Shown: in pieces, positions 8,786 through 17,235 of the stretch
Layout of the letters: each line of letters opens with the position of its first letter
Position numbering within the stretch: position 1 is the first letter of the stretch
Source: Woeseiaceae bacterium
Lineage (GTDB): Bacteria > Pseudomonadota > Gammaproteobacteria > Steroidobacterales > Woeseiaceae
Assembly (NCBI GenBank): GCA_028289545.1
Contig: JANQPG010000109.1
Location: 36,513 to 100,512 of the forward strand
DNA: 64,000 bases
Direction: 5' to 3'
Translations under genes and position numbers: made by a program
Notes under the pieces: model-generated
Database searches by the model: none
Told to the model about the DNA's origin: nothing
The model's input: the letters and a program-made list of their open reading frames with translations, nothing else

Positions 8786-9469
8786 ATGAAAGCTATGGTA
8801 ACGACCCTGGCATTACTGGTTTCTTTTTCATCGGTCACGTTCGCCGACACAATCGCCATTATCGGTACGGGACAGGTCGCAAAAGCGCTGGGCCCCGAGT
8901 TTGCGGCACAGGGCCATGACATCGTGTACGGGTCGCGAGACCCGGATAGTCAAAATGCAAAAGATATCGTCGCAATGACGCCGGGCAACGCCACGGCACA
9001 GCTGCCTAAAGACTCCGTTCGCGACGCAAGCATTGTGGTACTGGCCGTCCCCGGTGAACTTGTGGAGGAAATTGCGCGCGGTCTCGGCGACTTGTCGGGG
9101 AAGATCATTATCGATCCCACGAATGCTTTAGAAGGTGATTGGGAGACGGAGCTGAGCATGGGCGTGTCGACATCGAATGGACGCATCATTCAGGACGCGG
9201 CACCGGATGCGTTTGTCGTCAAAGCATTCAGCACCCTCAACTGGCGACAAATGGTCGAGCCCGGCGGCGACATCTCCATTCTCCTTGCCGGCGACAGCGA
9301 AGCAGCCAAGGCCAAGGTGTCGGAATTGGTCAGCGCCATGGATCTCCATCCGATCGACCTTGGCGACATCGACAACGCGCGCTGGATCGAAGGCATGACG
9401 ATTCTATGGCTGAACAATCGTATTTCGGGCCGGCCACATTTCGAGTTTCACTTGCGGGTGGTTGACTGA
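8786..9469 (+). CDS. Exported NAD(P)-binding protein, F420-NADP-reductase-like
   Basis: Rossmann-fold protein of 227 residues. A strong Shine-Dalgarno (AAGGAGG, about 8774-8778) precedes the ATG at 8786. MKAMVTTLALLVSFSSVTFA is a signal peptide, and the dinucleotide fold starts right after it: IAIIGTGQVAKALG, then VYGSRDP, where the SR suggests NADP(H) preference. The rest matches the NADPH-dependent F420 reductase/ProC-like family (SIVVLAVPGELVEEIA, IIDPTNAL, FVVKAFSTLNWRQM). A cytoplasmic-type redox fold behind an export signal is unusual. F420 itself is not expected here, so the substrate is open. Confidence 0.8.
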   Translation: MKAMVTTLALLVSFSSVTFADTIAIIGTGQVAKALGPEFAAQGHDIVYGSRDPDSQNAKDIVAMTPGNATAQLPKDSVRDASIVVLAVPGELVEEIARGLGDLSGKIIIDPTNALEGDWETELSMGVSTSNGRIIQDAAPDAFVVKAFSTLNWRQMVEPGGDISILLAGDSEAAKAKVSELVSAMDLHPIDLGDIDNARWIEGMTILWLNNRISGRPHFEFHLRVVD

Positions 9470-9543
9470 CGCCAGAGTATCGGGCCCTTTGATAGATAGC
9501 TGGACCAGACTGGCGCTCAGCGTAGAGGGCGAGAAATCAATCT

Positions 9544-10329
9544 CTAATCCGCAGCCGCTTGAGAACCCTGAATCATCGCAAACCGTCTTCGCGACGGGTC
9601 AAAGCAAACATCCTCGTTGTCGAATACTCGCTCGATCACGCCGTTGGAAATCAGTTCATCCGAGTCGCCAAACGATAGGCGGCCGTCGTGAACCACCCAC
9701 AGCTGGCCGGCCAGCTCGAGACTGAGTTCCAGGTCGTGGCTCGACAGCAGGACAACCTTGCCAAAGCTGCTGGCGTGTCGCCGCAACAGGGCCATTACCT
9801 CCACCCGGCCGGGAAGGTCCAGGAACGCCGTGATCTCATCCAGAACCATGACCTTCGAGGTTTGCGCAAGCGCACGGGCGATCATGACACGTTGCCGCTC
9901 GCCGTCGGACAGACTGTCAAACGGTTTAGGCGACAACTCATCGGCACCTGCGCGATGTGTTGCCTCGCGCACGATGTCCCGGTCTTCGCTGGTCAGCTGG
10001 CCGCGCCAATTCGTGTACGGCTGCCGGCCTAGTTCGATAACGTCGCGCGCCAGCAATCCGGGGCTCGATACGCGGTCAGTAGTGATTACGGATATCGCCT
10101 GAGCTCGTTCTTGCGCGCTCATCTCCGGTATCGAACGCCCCTCCAGGGCAGCAGCGCCGGAGATGGGCGGCTGCAAACCGCTGATGGTTCGCATCAGCGT
10201 CGATTTGCCCGCACCGTTTCGCCCGATCACACAGACGAAGTCGCCTCCGTGCAGGGTCAGCGATACGGGTTCGACAACAACGCCCCTGGTACCGTGATAA
10301 CCGGACGTCAGCGCCTTGAGTTCCAGCAT
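9544..10329 (-). CDS. ABC importer ATP-binding subunit (FecE/HmuV type)
   Basis: Cytoplasmic ATPase of 261 residues that powers the metal-chelate importer. The ATG at 10329 overlaps the permease stop as TAATG, so the long ORF-track extension is false. Walker A is GRNGAGKSTLM, the signature is SLSDGERQRVMIARAL, Walker B is VMVLDEITAFLD and the H-loop is LLSSHDLEL. It is the last gene of the Zur-boxed operon (small protein, TonB receptor, binding protein, permease, ATPase). Confidence 0.92.
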   Translation of the reverse strand: MLELKALTSGYHGTRGVVVEPVSLTLHGGDFVCVIGRNGAGKSTLMRTISGLQPPISGAAALEGRSIPEMSAQERAQAISVITTDRVSSPGLLARDVIELGRQPYTNWRGQLTSEDRDIVREATHRAGADELSPKPFDSLSDGERQRVMIARALAQTSKVMVLDEITAFLDLPGRVEVMALLRRHASSFGKVVLLSSHDLELSLELAGQLWVVHDGRLSFGDSDELISNGVIERVFDNEDVCFDPSRRRFAMIQGSQAAAD

Positions 10330-11390
10330 TACGTGTTTCCCTTCATCAGTGGGCTGAAGAGCAGCAGCACGATAACAACCGGAGCCCCAATGACCGCGAG
10401 AATCATATTGAGGTGGAGGAAGTGCTGTTCCCAGGGAAGATGCACAACGGCATCGGCTGCGATCGCCAGCAGACCGCCCGCCAGCGCCGCTAACGGTATG
10501 AGGGGAAGTATTAGCGAGGTCCGTGCGATCGCGCGCGCGAAGTGCGGAACGATGAGCCCGATAAAGGTGATCGGGCCGCAATAAGCAGTGACGGGCGCAA
10601 CGAGCAGCACCACCGCGGCAAGCGTCTGCCAGCGCAGTCGCTGGACGTTTGTGCCCAGGCTACGCGCGTACGCTTCGCCCAGCATGAGAGAACTCAAGCC
10701 TTTAGCGCTGGCAATCGCAATGACCAGGCCGACGACGATGGGTGGCAGCATGAAGGTCAGGTCACCGAAGGTTGTGGATGCGAAAGTGCCGTCATTCCAT
10801 CCTGAATAAACCCGGCCGCCGATGCGGTTCGCAAAATGTGTGACGATGCTGACCAGGCCCTGCACCGTAAAGCCGAGCATCAGGCCTACGACCAGCAGCG
10901 TGATAGTCCCCACACGGCGCGACAGCGTGACCATCATCGCCGCAAAAACGGCTACGCCGATTAGAGCCCCAGTGGTAAGGCCAACCCCCTGGAACGCCGT
11001 CAGAAATGAAATGGCGACGGGTCCCGCAAACGCCGCTGCCGTGACGATGAGCGCGACGCCAAGTTGGCCGCCTGCGAGCAGACCAAGGGACCATGCGTCC
11101 GCCATCGGATTGCGGAACAATGCCTGCATCAGTACTCCGGACACGCCGAGTGCTGCGCCCGCAATCAACCCGGTCACAACACGTGGCAGGCGTAGGTTCT
11201 GAATGATCTGTGTGGCAACAGGATCACTTGCCGGCGAATAAAACACCTCGAACACACGATCGAGACCCAGCACAACCTGGCCGTAAGACAGTGTGAACAG
11301 ACTGACAGCGGCAATTGCTACCGCAAACACCGCGATCGCGGCCACGCCGGACCGGGGCCTTTGCGAGACGGCTTCGGCTGTCTGGTTCAT
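10329..11390 (-). CDS. FecCD-family ABC importer permease
   Basis: Inner-membrane permease of 353 residues with about ten helices, of the BtuC/FecCD class that moves siderophores, haem, cobalamin or metal chelates. Family blocks are LRLPRVVTGLIAGAALGVSGVLMQALFRNPMADA (split by transmembrane start) and CGPITFIGLIVPHFAR near the C-terminus. Its start overlaps the binding-protein stop (ATGA, 11387-11390), and its stop overlaps the ATPase start. One permease gene implies a homodimer. Confidence 0.92.
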   Translation of the reverse strand: MNQTAEAVSQRPRSGVAAIAVFAVAIAAVSLFTLSYGQVVLGLDRVFEVFYSPASDPVATQIIQNLRLPRVVTGLIAGAALGVSGVLMQALFRNPMADAWSLGLLAGGQLGVALIVTAAAFAGPVAISFLTAFQGVGLTTGALIGVAVFAAMMVTLSRRVGTITLLVVGLMLGFTVQGLVSIVTHFANRIGGRVYSGWNDGTFASTTFGDLTFMLPPIVVGLVIAIASAKGLSSLMLGEAYARSLGTNVQRLRWQTLAAVVLLVAPVTAYCGPITFIGLIVPHFARAIARTSLILPLIPLAALAGGLLAIAADAVVHLPWEQHFLHLNMILAVIGAPVVIVLLLFSPLMKGNT

Positions 11391-12598
11391 GGGCGTACCG
11401 TCTGGGTGTCCGGGCGGTAGTACACAAACGGCTCGTCCCTGACATCCGGGTGCAGCATCCGCACCATGTCGCCCAGGATCAGGTCCGGGCGAATCAGTCC
11501 CCTTTCGTAGACATCGAACGCGTCAGCTTCCGGTTTGGACATGCCGTCGCCGGCAAACAAGCACCCTTCGCGCCAGGCCTTGAAGTGTTGCAGTACGCTC
11601 GTGTCGTTGAAAGCAACGGAATGTGTGTCGCGTATGATCCAGCAATCGATATCACGGCCCTTGTCGAGCAGCACTTCTGTGCCGACCCGGACAAAATCGT
11701 CGATGCGGACATCATCGGGCTCTGCCAGCACATTGATGCCACCCGCGTCCCTTAGGAACGCTCCGTCCGCGTTCCTCACGGTAACCATCCAGCGTCCGCT
11801 GCCCCCGTACCAGGAGCTAAGAACTTTGCGGCGCGGACGGTCCGCGACAAGCGCCTTTAGCGCGGCGACGTTGTCTGCCACCATTGTGACAAACTCGTCC
11901 GCCTCGTCCTCCTTGCCGGCCATCATGCCAATCAGTCGGACGTAATCGACGGGGCCCATGTAGGTGAGCTCGGCCTCGAAGAAGATCGGCACAACCGGCA
12001 AGCCCAGGTCCTTTATCCGCTCGTAATGCTCCGCATGGCCCAGGTCCCCCATTACCATCAGGAAAACGTCAGGTTCCGATGCAATCAGCGGATCGATATT
12101 TGGCGGAGAATGCCAGCCGTAGCCGACTTGAGCGAGTTCTCCCGACCTCGCTCGCTCGCGGATATCGTCGTTGTAGTTCTTGACGCCACCCACCGCAACC
12201 AAGCGATCCTCGATGCCCAGGGCCGTGCTAATCGCCTCCAGGAACCCGTAGTTGACCGCAATTCGCTCCACCGGCGTTCGAACAACGACGGCGTCCGCCA
12301 GGTCGCCGGTCAGAGGAGGCGGTTCCTGGGTTCTTGGAACCAGCACGATTCTGGCGGTTCTGTCGTCACCCTGTGCCGCGCCACCCCAGCTGACCAGAGG
12401 CGCACGCAGATCGATGATTCGGTAGCCGTCGCGCTCGTAGGCCTTGAAGGTCTCGGCGTGATCGATGACCAGAGGCGTCGCATCCTTTGGTACGTCGCTC
12501 TCCACGATATCCCCTTTGGATACCACACCATCGTTGCTGCATGCAGCGACGCAGAGTAGCGCGGCCGCCAACATAGTCGTTGTCGCTCTGGAGCGCAT
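11387..12598 (-). CDS. Periplasmic substrate-binding lipoprotein of the FecB type
   Basis: ABC-importer binding protein of 403 residues. MRSRATTTMLAAALLCVAACS is a lipoprotein signal with lipobox VAAC. The class III binding fold is visible in IAVNYGFLEAISTALGIEDRLVAVGG, ASEPDVFLMVMGD and a long central helix, VRLIGMMAGKEDEADEFV. It has a good ribosome site (AGGAGGGG) and follows a stem-loop that separates it from the TonB receptor. TonB receptor, binding protein, permease and ATPase in this order recall the Zur-regulated PA2911-PA2914 operon of Pseudomonas aeruginosa, so a zinc chelate is the favoured ligand; haem, siderophore or cobalamin is not excluded. Confidence 0.85.
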   Translation of the reverse strand: MRSRATTTMLAAALLCVAACSNDGVVSKGDIVESDVPKDATPLVIDHAETFKAYERDGYRIIDLRAPLVSWGGAAQGDDRTARIVLVPRTQEPPPLTGDLADAVVVRTPVERIAVNYGFLEAISTALGIEDRLVAVGGVKNYNDDIRERARSGELAQVGYGWHSPPNIDPLIASEPDVFLMVMGDLGHAEHYERIKDLGLPVVPIFFEAELTYMGPVDYVRLIGMMAGKEDEADEFVTMVADNVAALKALVADRPRRKVLSSWYGGSGRWMVTVRNADGAFLRDAGGINVLAEPDDVRIDDFVRVGTEVLLDKGRDIDCWIIRDTHSVAFNDTSVLQHFKAWREGCLFAGDGMSKPEADAFDVYERGLIRPDLILGDMVRMLHPDVRDEPFVYYRPDTQTVRP

Positions 12599-12621
12599 GA
12601 AAACCCCTCCTGTTCGGTAAC

Positions 12622-12646
12622 GGGGAAGCCTGTGCGGCTTCCCCGC
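12622..12646 (-). promoter_or_regulatory. Intercistronic stem-loop in the metal-uptake operon
   Basis: A perfect 10-bp stem, CGGGGAAGCC and GGCTTCCCCG, encloses a 5-nt loop in the gap between the receptor stop and the binding-protein start. There is no T-run after it on the minus strand. It fits a processing or mRNA-stabilising hairpin, or partial attenuation, that would give more receptor than transporter. Confidence 0.5.
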
Positions 12647-12688
12647 TTTGTTGAATATCAGGTTGATCGTCGACTCAAAATCGTCAAC

Positions 12689-14911
12689 TCAGAATCGCCA
12701 GCGCAACGTCGCGCGTGCAAGCCTCGGCACGCCGGGCGACACATGCGTCACCGCTGTCCTCGATCCTCCAAAGAAGAAGAAATACTCATCGTCCAGCAGG
12801 TTCGTAATCGAAACATCGACCGTAAGGTTGTCGTTCGCCGGTAAAGCAAAGGTCGCCGAAGCCCCAAGCAGGTCGTAGCTACCCGTCTTAACCGAGTTGG
12901 ACAGATCCACGTAGTAGTCGTCGTACCACTCGTAGGTCATGCGGGCGGTGACCCAATTGGTCAGTTCGTGCTCCAACTCAACGTAGAACATGTGCTCGGG
13001 GACACCGGTCGGCGTCACGCCGGAGAAGTCCACGTCCGGCGCGCCGAAACTGCCGGCAATGATGAGTTCGTCCCATTCCGGATCCACGTAGGTGTACGTG
13101 AAAACGCCGCTGGTGCGTTCTGTCGGTCGGAACCGTAGCGCTGCCTCCAGCCCACGACTGGAGTACTTTTGGCCGGTTGTCGCCAGTGTCGGCGGCCCGG
13201 TCAGGTCCGGGTTCGACACAAAAATCCGGCGATCTGTCTGTTCGAGGTAGAAGACCGCTGTCTCCCATTCGACATGGCCATTGGCCGTGCGCCCCTTCCA
13301 GCCGAGCTCATAGCTGTCGATAGTTGTCGGCTTTTCTTCTCGTGCGTAGCGATCCGGCTCCCATTGCCATACCGGTCCGAAATTCGAGTTGAAGCCGCGA
13401 CCGTAGCTGCCGTAGAGGATGCCGTTGTCGTAGCTGTAACTCAGCGATGCTTTCGGCGTAACGGCATCGGCATCGCCCGTAGCCTGCTGGTCGACCGGTT
13501 GGGTGCCAATAACGCTGAAGTCGACGTCGCGATCGAACTCGTCGTAACGCAGCCCCAGGGTCAAGGTCCAGTTTTTGGTCAGCGCTATTTCATCCTGAAT
13601 GAATGCGCCGTAAAACGTGTTGGTTGTGTCACCAACCGTGCGCAGTTCGCCGCGGACAAAACACGTGTTGTCGGGCGTATCGTTAACAACCTCCCCCGTC
13701 GAGTAGTCGATCAGAATCGCGTAAAAGCGAAAACCGCATTCACCGGTAAAGAACGGATCGATTTCGCCGCTCCAGCGATCTTGCTCGTCGAGCTCCGTCC
13801 GTTCGCCGCTCAGGCCGGCTATGATCGAGTGACGGCCCGCTGTCCAGCTTGCGGTCGCTTCGCCGAACAAGACCTGTGCCTCATTCACTGACGCAAATCC
13901 GTTGACACCCATGATCGTGTTTTCAGGATCAAACTCGAAGAAGTCGTAGAAATTGAGAGAGGCGTCCGAATCGAATTGTCGTGCCTGGCCGGTGAACTGC
14001 AGCGTAAGTGATTCACTGACCCGATGTTCATACTTCACGGCACCAATCATTCCGTCGACGTCATTGTATGTAGGCAGCCAGCCGAGAAAGGTTTCTGCGC
14101 CGCCGCCGACGTCGACGATCGTCCCGTCCGCGAGCGTCGGAATCGCGCCCGGTACTTCAGCCTTGCGCTCGAAGTAAGTCAGGTACCCGTTCAGCGTGCC
14201 ACGATCGCCGACTGGAACCGTTCCCTTGAAAAAAATACTGGCCAATTCGCGTTGGCTGTGCTCTCTCCAACCTTCGAAATCTTCGTAGGTTGCGCTCAGC
14301 GAAATACCTGCGCCGCCGTCGAAGCTTCGATCCAGTTGCGCATCAAACCGCGTAAAACCCTCGTTGCCTACGCCTACCGCAACCTCCCCCCGATCTGAGG
14401 TGATCGACCGCGTTCGGTAATTGACGGCGCCGGCAATACCGCCGCGGCCGTACAGTGCCGATACCGGCCCGCGAACAATTTCTATCGTATCGATTGCAGC
14501 ATAGGGAACTTCATAGAGCAGGACCTCCTCGTCGGGGCCGACGAACGGTACGCCGTCGACCAGGGCGAGAAACGTGTCGTTGCCGTGATTTCCGGTAATA
14601 CCGCGAATCGCTATGAACGGAAATTCCTCATTGTCGCCTTCGTTACGACGAAAGAAGACGCCGGGCACGCCACGAAATTCGTCGGTGCCGACGACAAAGC
14701 CTTTCTTACGCAGCTCGGCGGTTGATTGGACCGTTATCGAAGCGGCGGTTTCTAGCAGCGGTTTTCCGCGGCGGGTAGCCGTAACCACTATTTCATCGAG
14801 TTCGGTCGCTTCAGCGGCATTCGACGATTGCGCGAGCGCAGCATCAAGCGGCAGCATCGCCGTAATGGCGGCGGCTGCGACGCCGCCAAACATTTGGCTG
14901 GAGTTTTTCAC
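12689..14911 (-). CDS. TonB-dependent receptor of the Zur-boxed operon
   Basis: Outer-membrane receptor of about 740 residues. The start is GTG at 14911: GGGAG lies 8 nt upstream, and the product begins VKNSSQMFGGVAAAAITAM with a signal peptide ending DAALAQ. The ORF track begins 29 residues earlier without a signal. The TonB box is ELDEIVVTATRRG, the plug has FIAIRGITGNHGNDTFLALV and IEIVRGPVSALYGRGG, and the barrel ends RATLRWRF with the terminal Phe. A Cys-containing loop (TGECGFRF with DNTCFVRGEL) may form a disulfide. The substrate is probably a metal chelate, with zinc favoured by the upstream box. Confidence 0.9.
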   Translation of the reverse strand: MKNSSQMFGGVAAAAITAMLPLDAALAQSSNAAEATELDEIVVTATRRGKPLLETAASITVQSTAELRKKGFVVGTDEFRGVPGVFFRRNEGDNEEFPFIAIRGITGNHGNDTFLALVDGVPFVGPDEEVLLYEVPYAAIDTIEIVRGPVSALYGRGGIAGAVNYRTRSITSDRGEVAVGVGNEGFTRFDAQLDRSFDGGAGISLSATYEDFEGWREHSQRELASIFFKGTVPVGDRGTLNGYLTYFERKAEVPGAIPTLADGTIVDVGGGAETFLGWLPTYNDVDGMIGAVKYEHRVSESLTLQFTGQARQFDSDASLNFYDFFEFDPENTIMGVNGFASVNEAQVLFGEATASWTAGRHSIIAGLSGERTELDEQDRWSGEIDPFFTGECGFRFYAILIDYSTGEVVNDTPDNTCFVRGELRTVGDTTNTFYGAFIQDEIALTKNWTLTLGLRYDEFDRDVDFSVIGTQPVDQQATGDADAVTPKASLSYSYDNGILYGSYGRGFNSNFGPVWQWEPDRYAREEKPTTIDSYELGWKGRTANGHVEWETAVFYLEQTDRRIFVSNPDLTGPPTLATTGQKYSSRGLEAALRFRPTERTSGVFTYTYVDPEWDELIIAGSFGAPDVDFSGVTPTGVPEHMFYVELEHELTNWVTARMTYEWYDDYYVDLSNSVKTGSYDLLGASATFALPANDNLTVDVSITNLLDDEYFFFFGGSRTAVTHVSPGVPRLARATLRWRF

Positions 14912-14998
14912 TTTTGGACTCCCAAGACAGGTGCATGGACCAGGCGGACCACTCCTCGAAAGGGTGTAGCCCGCCGTCGTATCGGTACGTCTTGGCAA

Positions 14999-15331
14999 TC
15001 AGGGGGAAGCGCGGGCGCTGAAGTGCGGAAACGGCTCAGTCGATACGACTGTGGCGCCGGCCGTTTCCGACAGCGCCGCCGGGCGGATGGAGCGAGTTCG
15101 CGCAGAGTCGGCAAGGACGGTATCGCCGGAATCCAGCTGCTGGCAGATCCCGCAAGCATGAGAGGAGTCGTCCAGTGCATGGTCGTGGCAGTGCTCGGCG
15201 ATCGCGAGTTGCGCCCACAAAAGCGCTACGAGAATCGCCGATACGACCGTAGATTCCGAGGGTCTTGATTTGTGGAAGCCCTTAGACAATTTCGCGGCGA
15301 CGATGATATTCGAGAGAGCACCCGGAGACAT
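14999..15331 (-). CDS. Small exported His/Cys protein ahead of the metal receptor
   Basis: No exact family was recognised, though it resembles the DUF2946-type small proteins found beside metal receptors. It has up to 110 residues, with a hydrophobic export segment (VVSAILVALLWAQLAIA) followed by EHCHDHALDDSSHACGICQQ, a cluster of four His and three Cys suited to metal binding. The ATG at 15331 abuts the Zur-like box and has no ribosome site; a TTG at about 15289 just before the signal peptide is an alternative. It is the first gene of the operon, 87 bp ahead of the receptor GTG. The role is inferred to be metal handling at the cell surface. Confidence 0.6.
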   Translation of the reverse strand: MSPGALSNIIVAAKLSKGFHKSRPSESTVVSAILVALLWAQLAIAEHCHDHALDDSSHACGICQQLDSGDTVLADSARTRSIRPAALSETAGATVVSTEPFPHFSARASP

Positions 15332-15335
15332 GAAT

Positions 15336-15348
15336 GTTACGTTATAAC
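15336..15348. promoter_or_regulatory. Zur-like box of the uptake operon
   Basis: GTTAC-GTT-ATAAC, an inverted repeat close to the gammaproteobacterial Zur consensus GTTATAWTATAAC (11 of 13 positions). The same motif lies before the receptor at 28600 and both copies share the longer string GTTATAACGTT. Binding here would block the promoter of the minus-strand operon when zinc is plentiful. It was matched by eye. Confidence 0.65.
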
Positions 15349-15433
15349 GTTTTTGGTTGATAGATCTATTCGGGATATACGAGTCGGTCCACCGGCGGTC
15401 TGGCCACCCTCTGCCCCCTCGACTCAGACCGTC

Positions 15434-15475
15434 TATAATGCGCTCGCCGAACGGCGGGAGGCATCAATTCCCGCC
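15434..15475 (+). promoter_or_regulatory. -10 element and leader hairpin of the M14 peptidase
   Basis: A perfect TATAAT (15434-15439) is followed by a leader hairpin, GGCGGGA and TCCCGCC (15453-15459 and 15469-15475), ahead of the peptidase gene. No good -35 hexamer was seen at the right spacing, so promoter strength and activator need are unknown. Confidence 0.45.
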
Positions 15476-15525
15476 TTCCCTTTGACTAGACGCGCATCAG
15501 CGCGGAAGGACACCTGGCAAATATC

Positions 15526-16665
15526 GTGGATATCAGCGACGGCTTTGACGCAGGCAATATCGAGGTTCTGGACCTCAACGACCCCAGCGCGATTCAGCTC
15601 CGCATTCGCAAGGACGAAGGCGAGGATCACTACCAGTGGTTCCACTTCCGCGTGACCGGCGCACGTGGCGTGGACCTGAAGCTCGCGATCGTCAACGCGG
15701 GTGAAGCCAGCTACACCAAAGGCTGGGAGAACTACCGCGCCTGCGTGAGCTACGATCGCAGGACCTGGCGACGGGTGAGTTCAACCCGCTACGAGGATGG
15801 AACGCTGACCATTGCGTACACGCCCGAACAGGACGCGGTCTGGTTTGCCTACTTTGCTCCTTACTCGATCGAGCGGCATCACGATCTCATCGCGCGCTGT
15901 CTGGAGTCGTCGCTGGTGCGGCACGAGCTGCTCGGCCGTACCCTCGACGGGCAGGATCTCGACCTGCTCCGCGTGACCGAGGCTGGCGGCGAGCCGACCG
16001 AGGGTAAGAAACAGTGCTGGATTTTCGCCCGTCAACACCCCGGCGAGAGCATGGCTGAACACCTCGTGGACGGGCTGCTCGCGCGCCTGCTCGATTCATC
16101 CGATCCCACGTCGCGCGCGCTGCTGAACAAGGCCGATTTCTGGATCGTGCCCAACATGAATCCCGACGGCAGCCGGCGTGGTCATCTCCGGAACAATGCG
16201 GCCGGCGCCAATCTGAACCGTGAGTGGCTCGAGCCGACGATGGCTCGCAGTCCCGAGGTCTACCTGGCCCGCCAGAAAATGCAGGCCACCGGCCTCGATT
16301 TTGCCCTCGACGTCCACGGCGACGAGGCCCTGCCCTACAACTTCATCGCGGGGCCCGAAGGTGTCGAATCGGTCACGGAAGAGACGCGCGCGCTGCAGGC
16401 CGAGTTCGAAGCCGAACTCGCAGCGGCGAACCCGGACTTTCAGACCGAACATGGCTACCCCAAGGCCGAGATGGGAAAGGCGAACATGACAATGGCGACC
16501 AACTGGCTCGCTGATCACTTTGGTGCGCTGGCAATGACGCTGGAGATGCCCTTCAAGGACAATGCAAACCTGCCCGACGCGGAGTTCGGCTGGTCACCCG
16601 CGCGCTGTGAGCGGCTCGGTGAAGGGATCCTGACTGCGCTCTTGGGTGTGGTCGACCGGCTCTAG
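15526..16665 (+). CDS. M14-family zinc carboxypeptidase, cytosolic type
   Basis: Metallocarboxypeptidase of 379 residues, of the cytosolic carboxypeptidase-like branch of M14. A beta-rich N-terminal domain (residues 1-125, with HYQWFHFRVTGARG) comes before the catalytic domain. Zinc ligands are RQHPGESM (His and Glu) and LDVHGDEA (His). The substrate-binding NREW and the catalytic Glu in MTLEMPF follow the expected order. The start is GTG at 15526, with GGAAGGA rather far upstream; a CTG at 15514 is better spaced. There is no signal peptide, so it is cytoplasmic. Bacterial relatives may trim acidic C-termini, but the substrate is unproven. Confidence 0.9.
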   Translation: MDISDGFDAGNIEVLDLNDPSAIQLRIRKDEGEDHYQWFHFRVTGARGVDLKLAIVNAGEASYTKGWENYRACVSYDRRTWRRVSSTRYEDGTLTIAYTPEQDAVWFAYFAPYSIERHHDLIARCLESSLVRHELLGRTLDGQDLDLLRVTEAGGEPTEGKKQCWIFARQHPGESMAEHLVDGLLARLLDSSDPTSRALLNKADFWIVPNMNPDGSRRGHLRNNAAGANLNREWLEPTMARSPEVYLARQKMQATGLDFALDVHGDEALPYNFIAGPEGVESVTEETRALQAEFEAELAAANPDFQTEHGYPKAEMGKANMTMATNWLADHFGALAMTLEMPFKDNANLPDAEFGWSPARCERLGEGILTALLGVVDRL

Positions 16666-16736
16666 CGGTGTTCCCCGACTCACAGAATGGGGTCGCAAAA
16701 AAGATAAGAGTCACCAAACGAAAAGGAGCGCCTTAC

Positions 16737-17174
16737 GTGAATACGGTTGTACGAGTTTTTGCCTTGCTCGGTATCCTCACCCTGCCCATCGCCGCGGTTG
16801 CTAGTGAAGATTCGAGCGACCTCATCCAAATGGGTGCCTACGTTGCCGCGGACGACATGGCGGCGTCCGAAACCTTCTACAAAACGCTGTTCGACCGCGA
16901 CCCCATCATCAAGCTTGATAATTTCATCGCATTTGACGTCGCCGGCGGCATATTCGCCATCGCCAGGCGCAAAGTTTACGCTCCCGGCTCTGTTCCCGGC
17001 ACAGGCGCAGTCCCGTATATCCACTCGACGGACCTCGCGGCGGTTCAGGCTCGCATTAAGAGAGCCACCGGCAGGGACGCACCAGAGATCATCGTTGAGC
17101 CGGGTATTCTCCTTCTCAAGATCACCGATCCAAACGGCCAACTGGTCGAATTCTTCTCGCTGACAGGAAGCTAG
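16737..17174 (+). CDS. Exported VOC (glyoxalase/dioxygenase-fold) protein
   Basis: VOC-fold protein of 145 residues. GTG at 16737 is chosen because AAAAGGAG lies about 9 nt upstream and it opens a signal peptide, VNTVVRVFALLGILTLPIAAVA. The mature part has one VOC motif: YVAADDMAASETFYKTLF at the start and LLLKITDPNGQLVEFFSL at the end, where the Glu of EFF is a usual metal ligand. Most VOC proteins are cytoplasmic, so export is odd. It lies 71 bp after the peptidase and may share its transcript. Confidence 0.8.
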   Translation: MNTVVRVFALLGILTLPIAAVASEDSSDLIQMGAYVAADDMAASETFYKTLFDRDPIIKLDNFIAFDVAGGIFAIARRKVYAPGSVPGTGAVPYIHSTDLAAVQARIKRATGRDAPEIIVEPGILLLKITDPNGQLVEFFSLTGS

Positions 17175-17235
17175 GGTCTTTTCATGAAAGCTAGTGGGCC
17201 GCTATCTACCCTATCGGCCAGCGGCAGTCCCGCCA

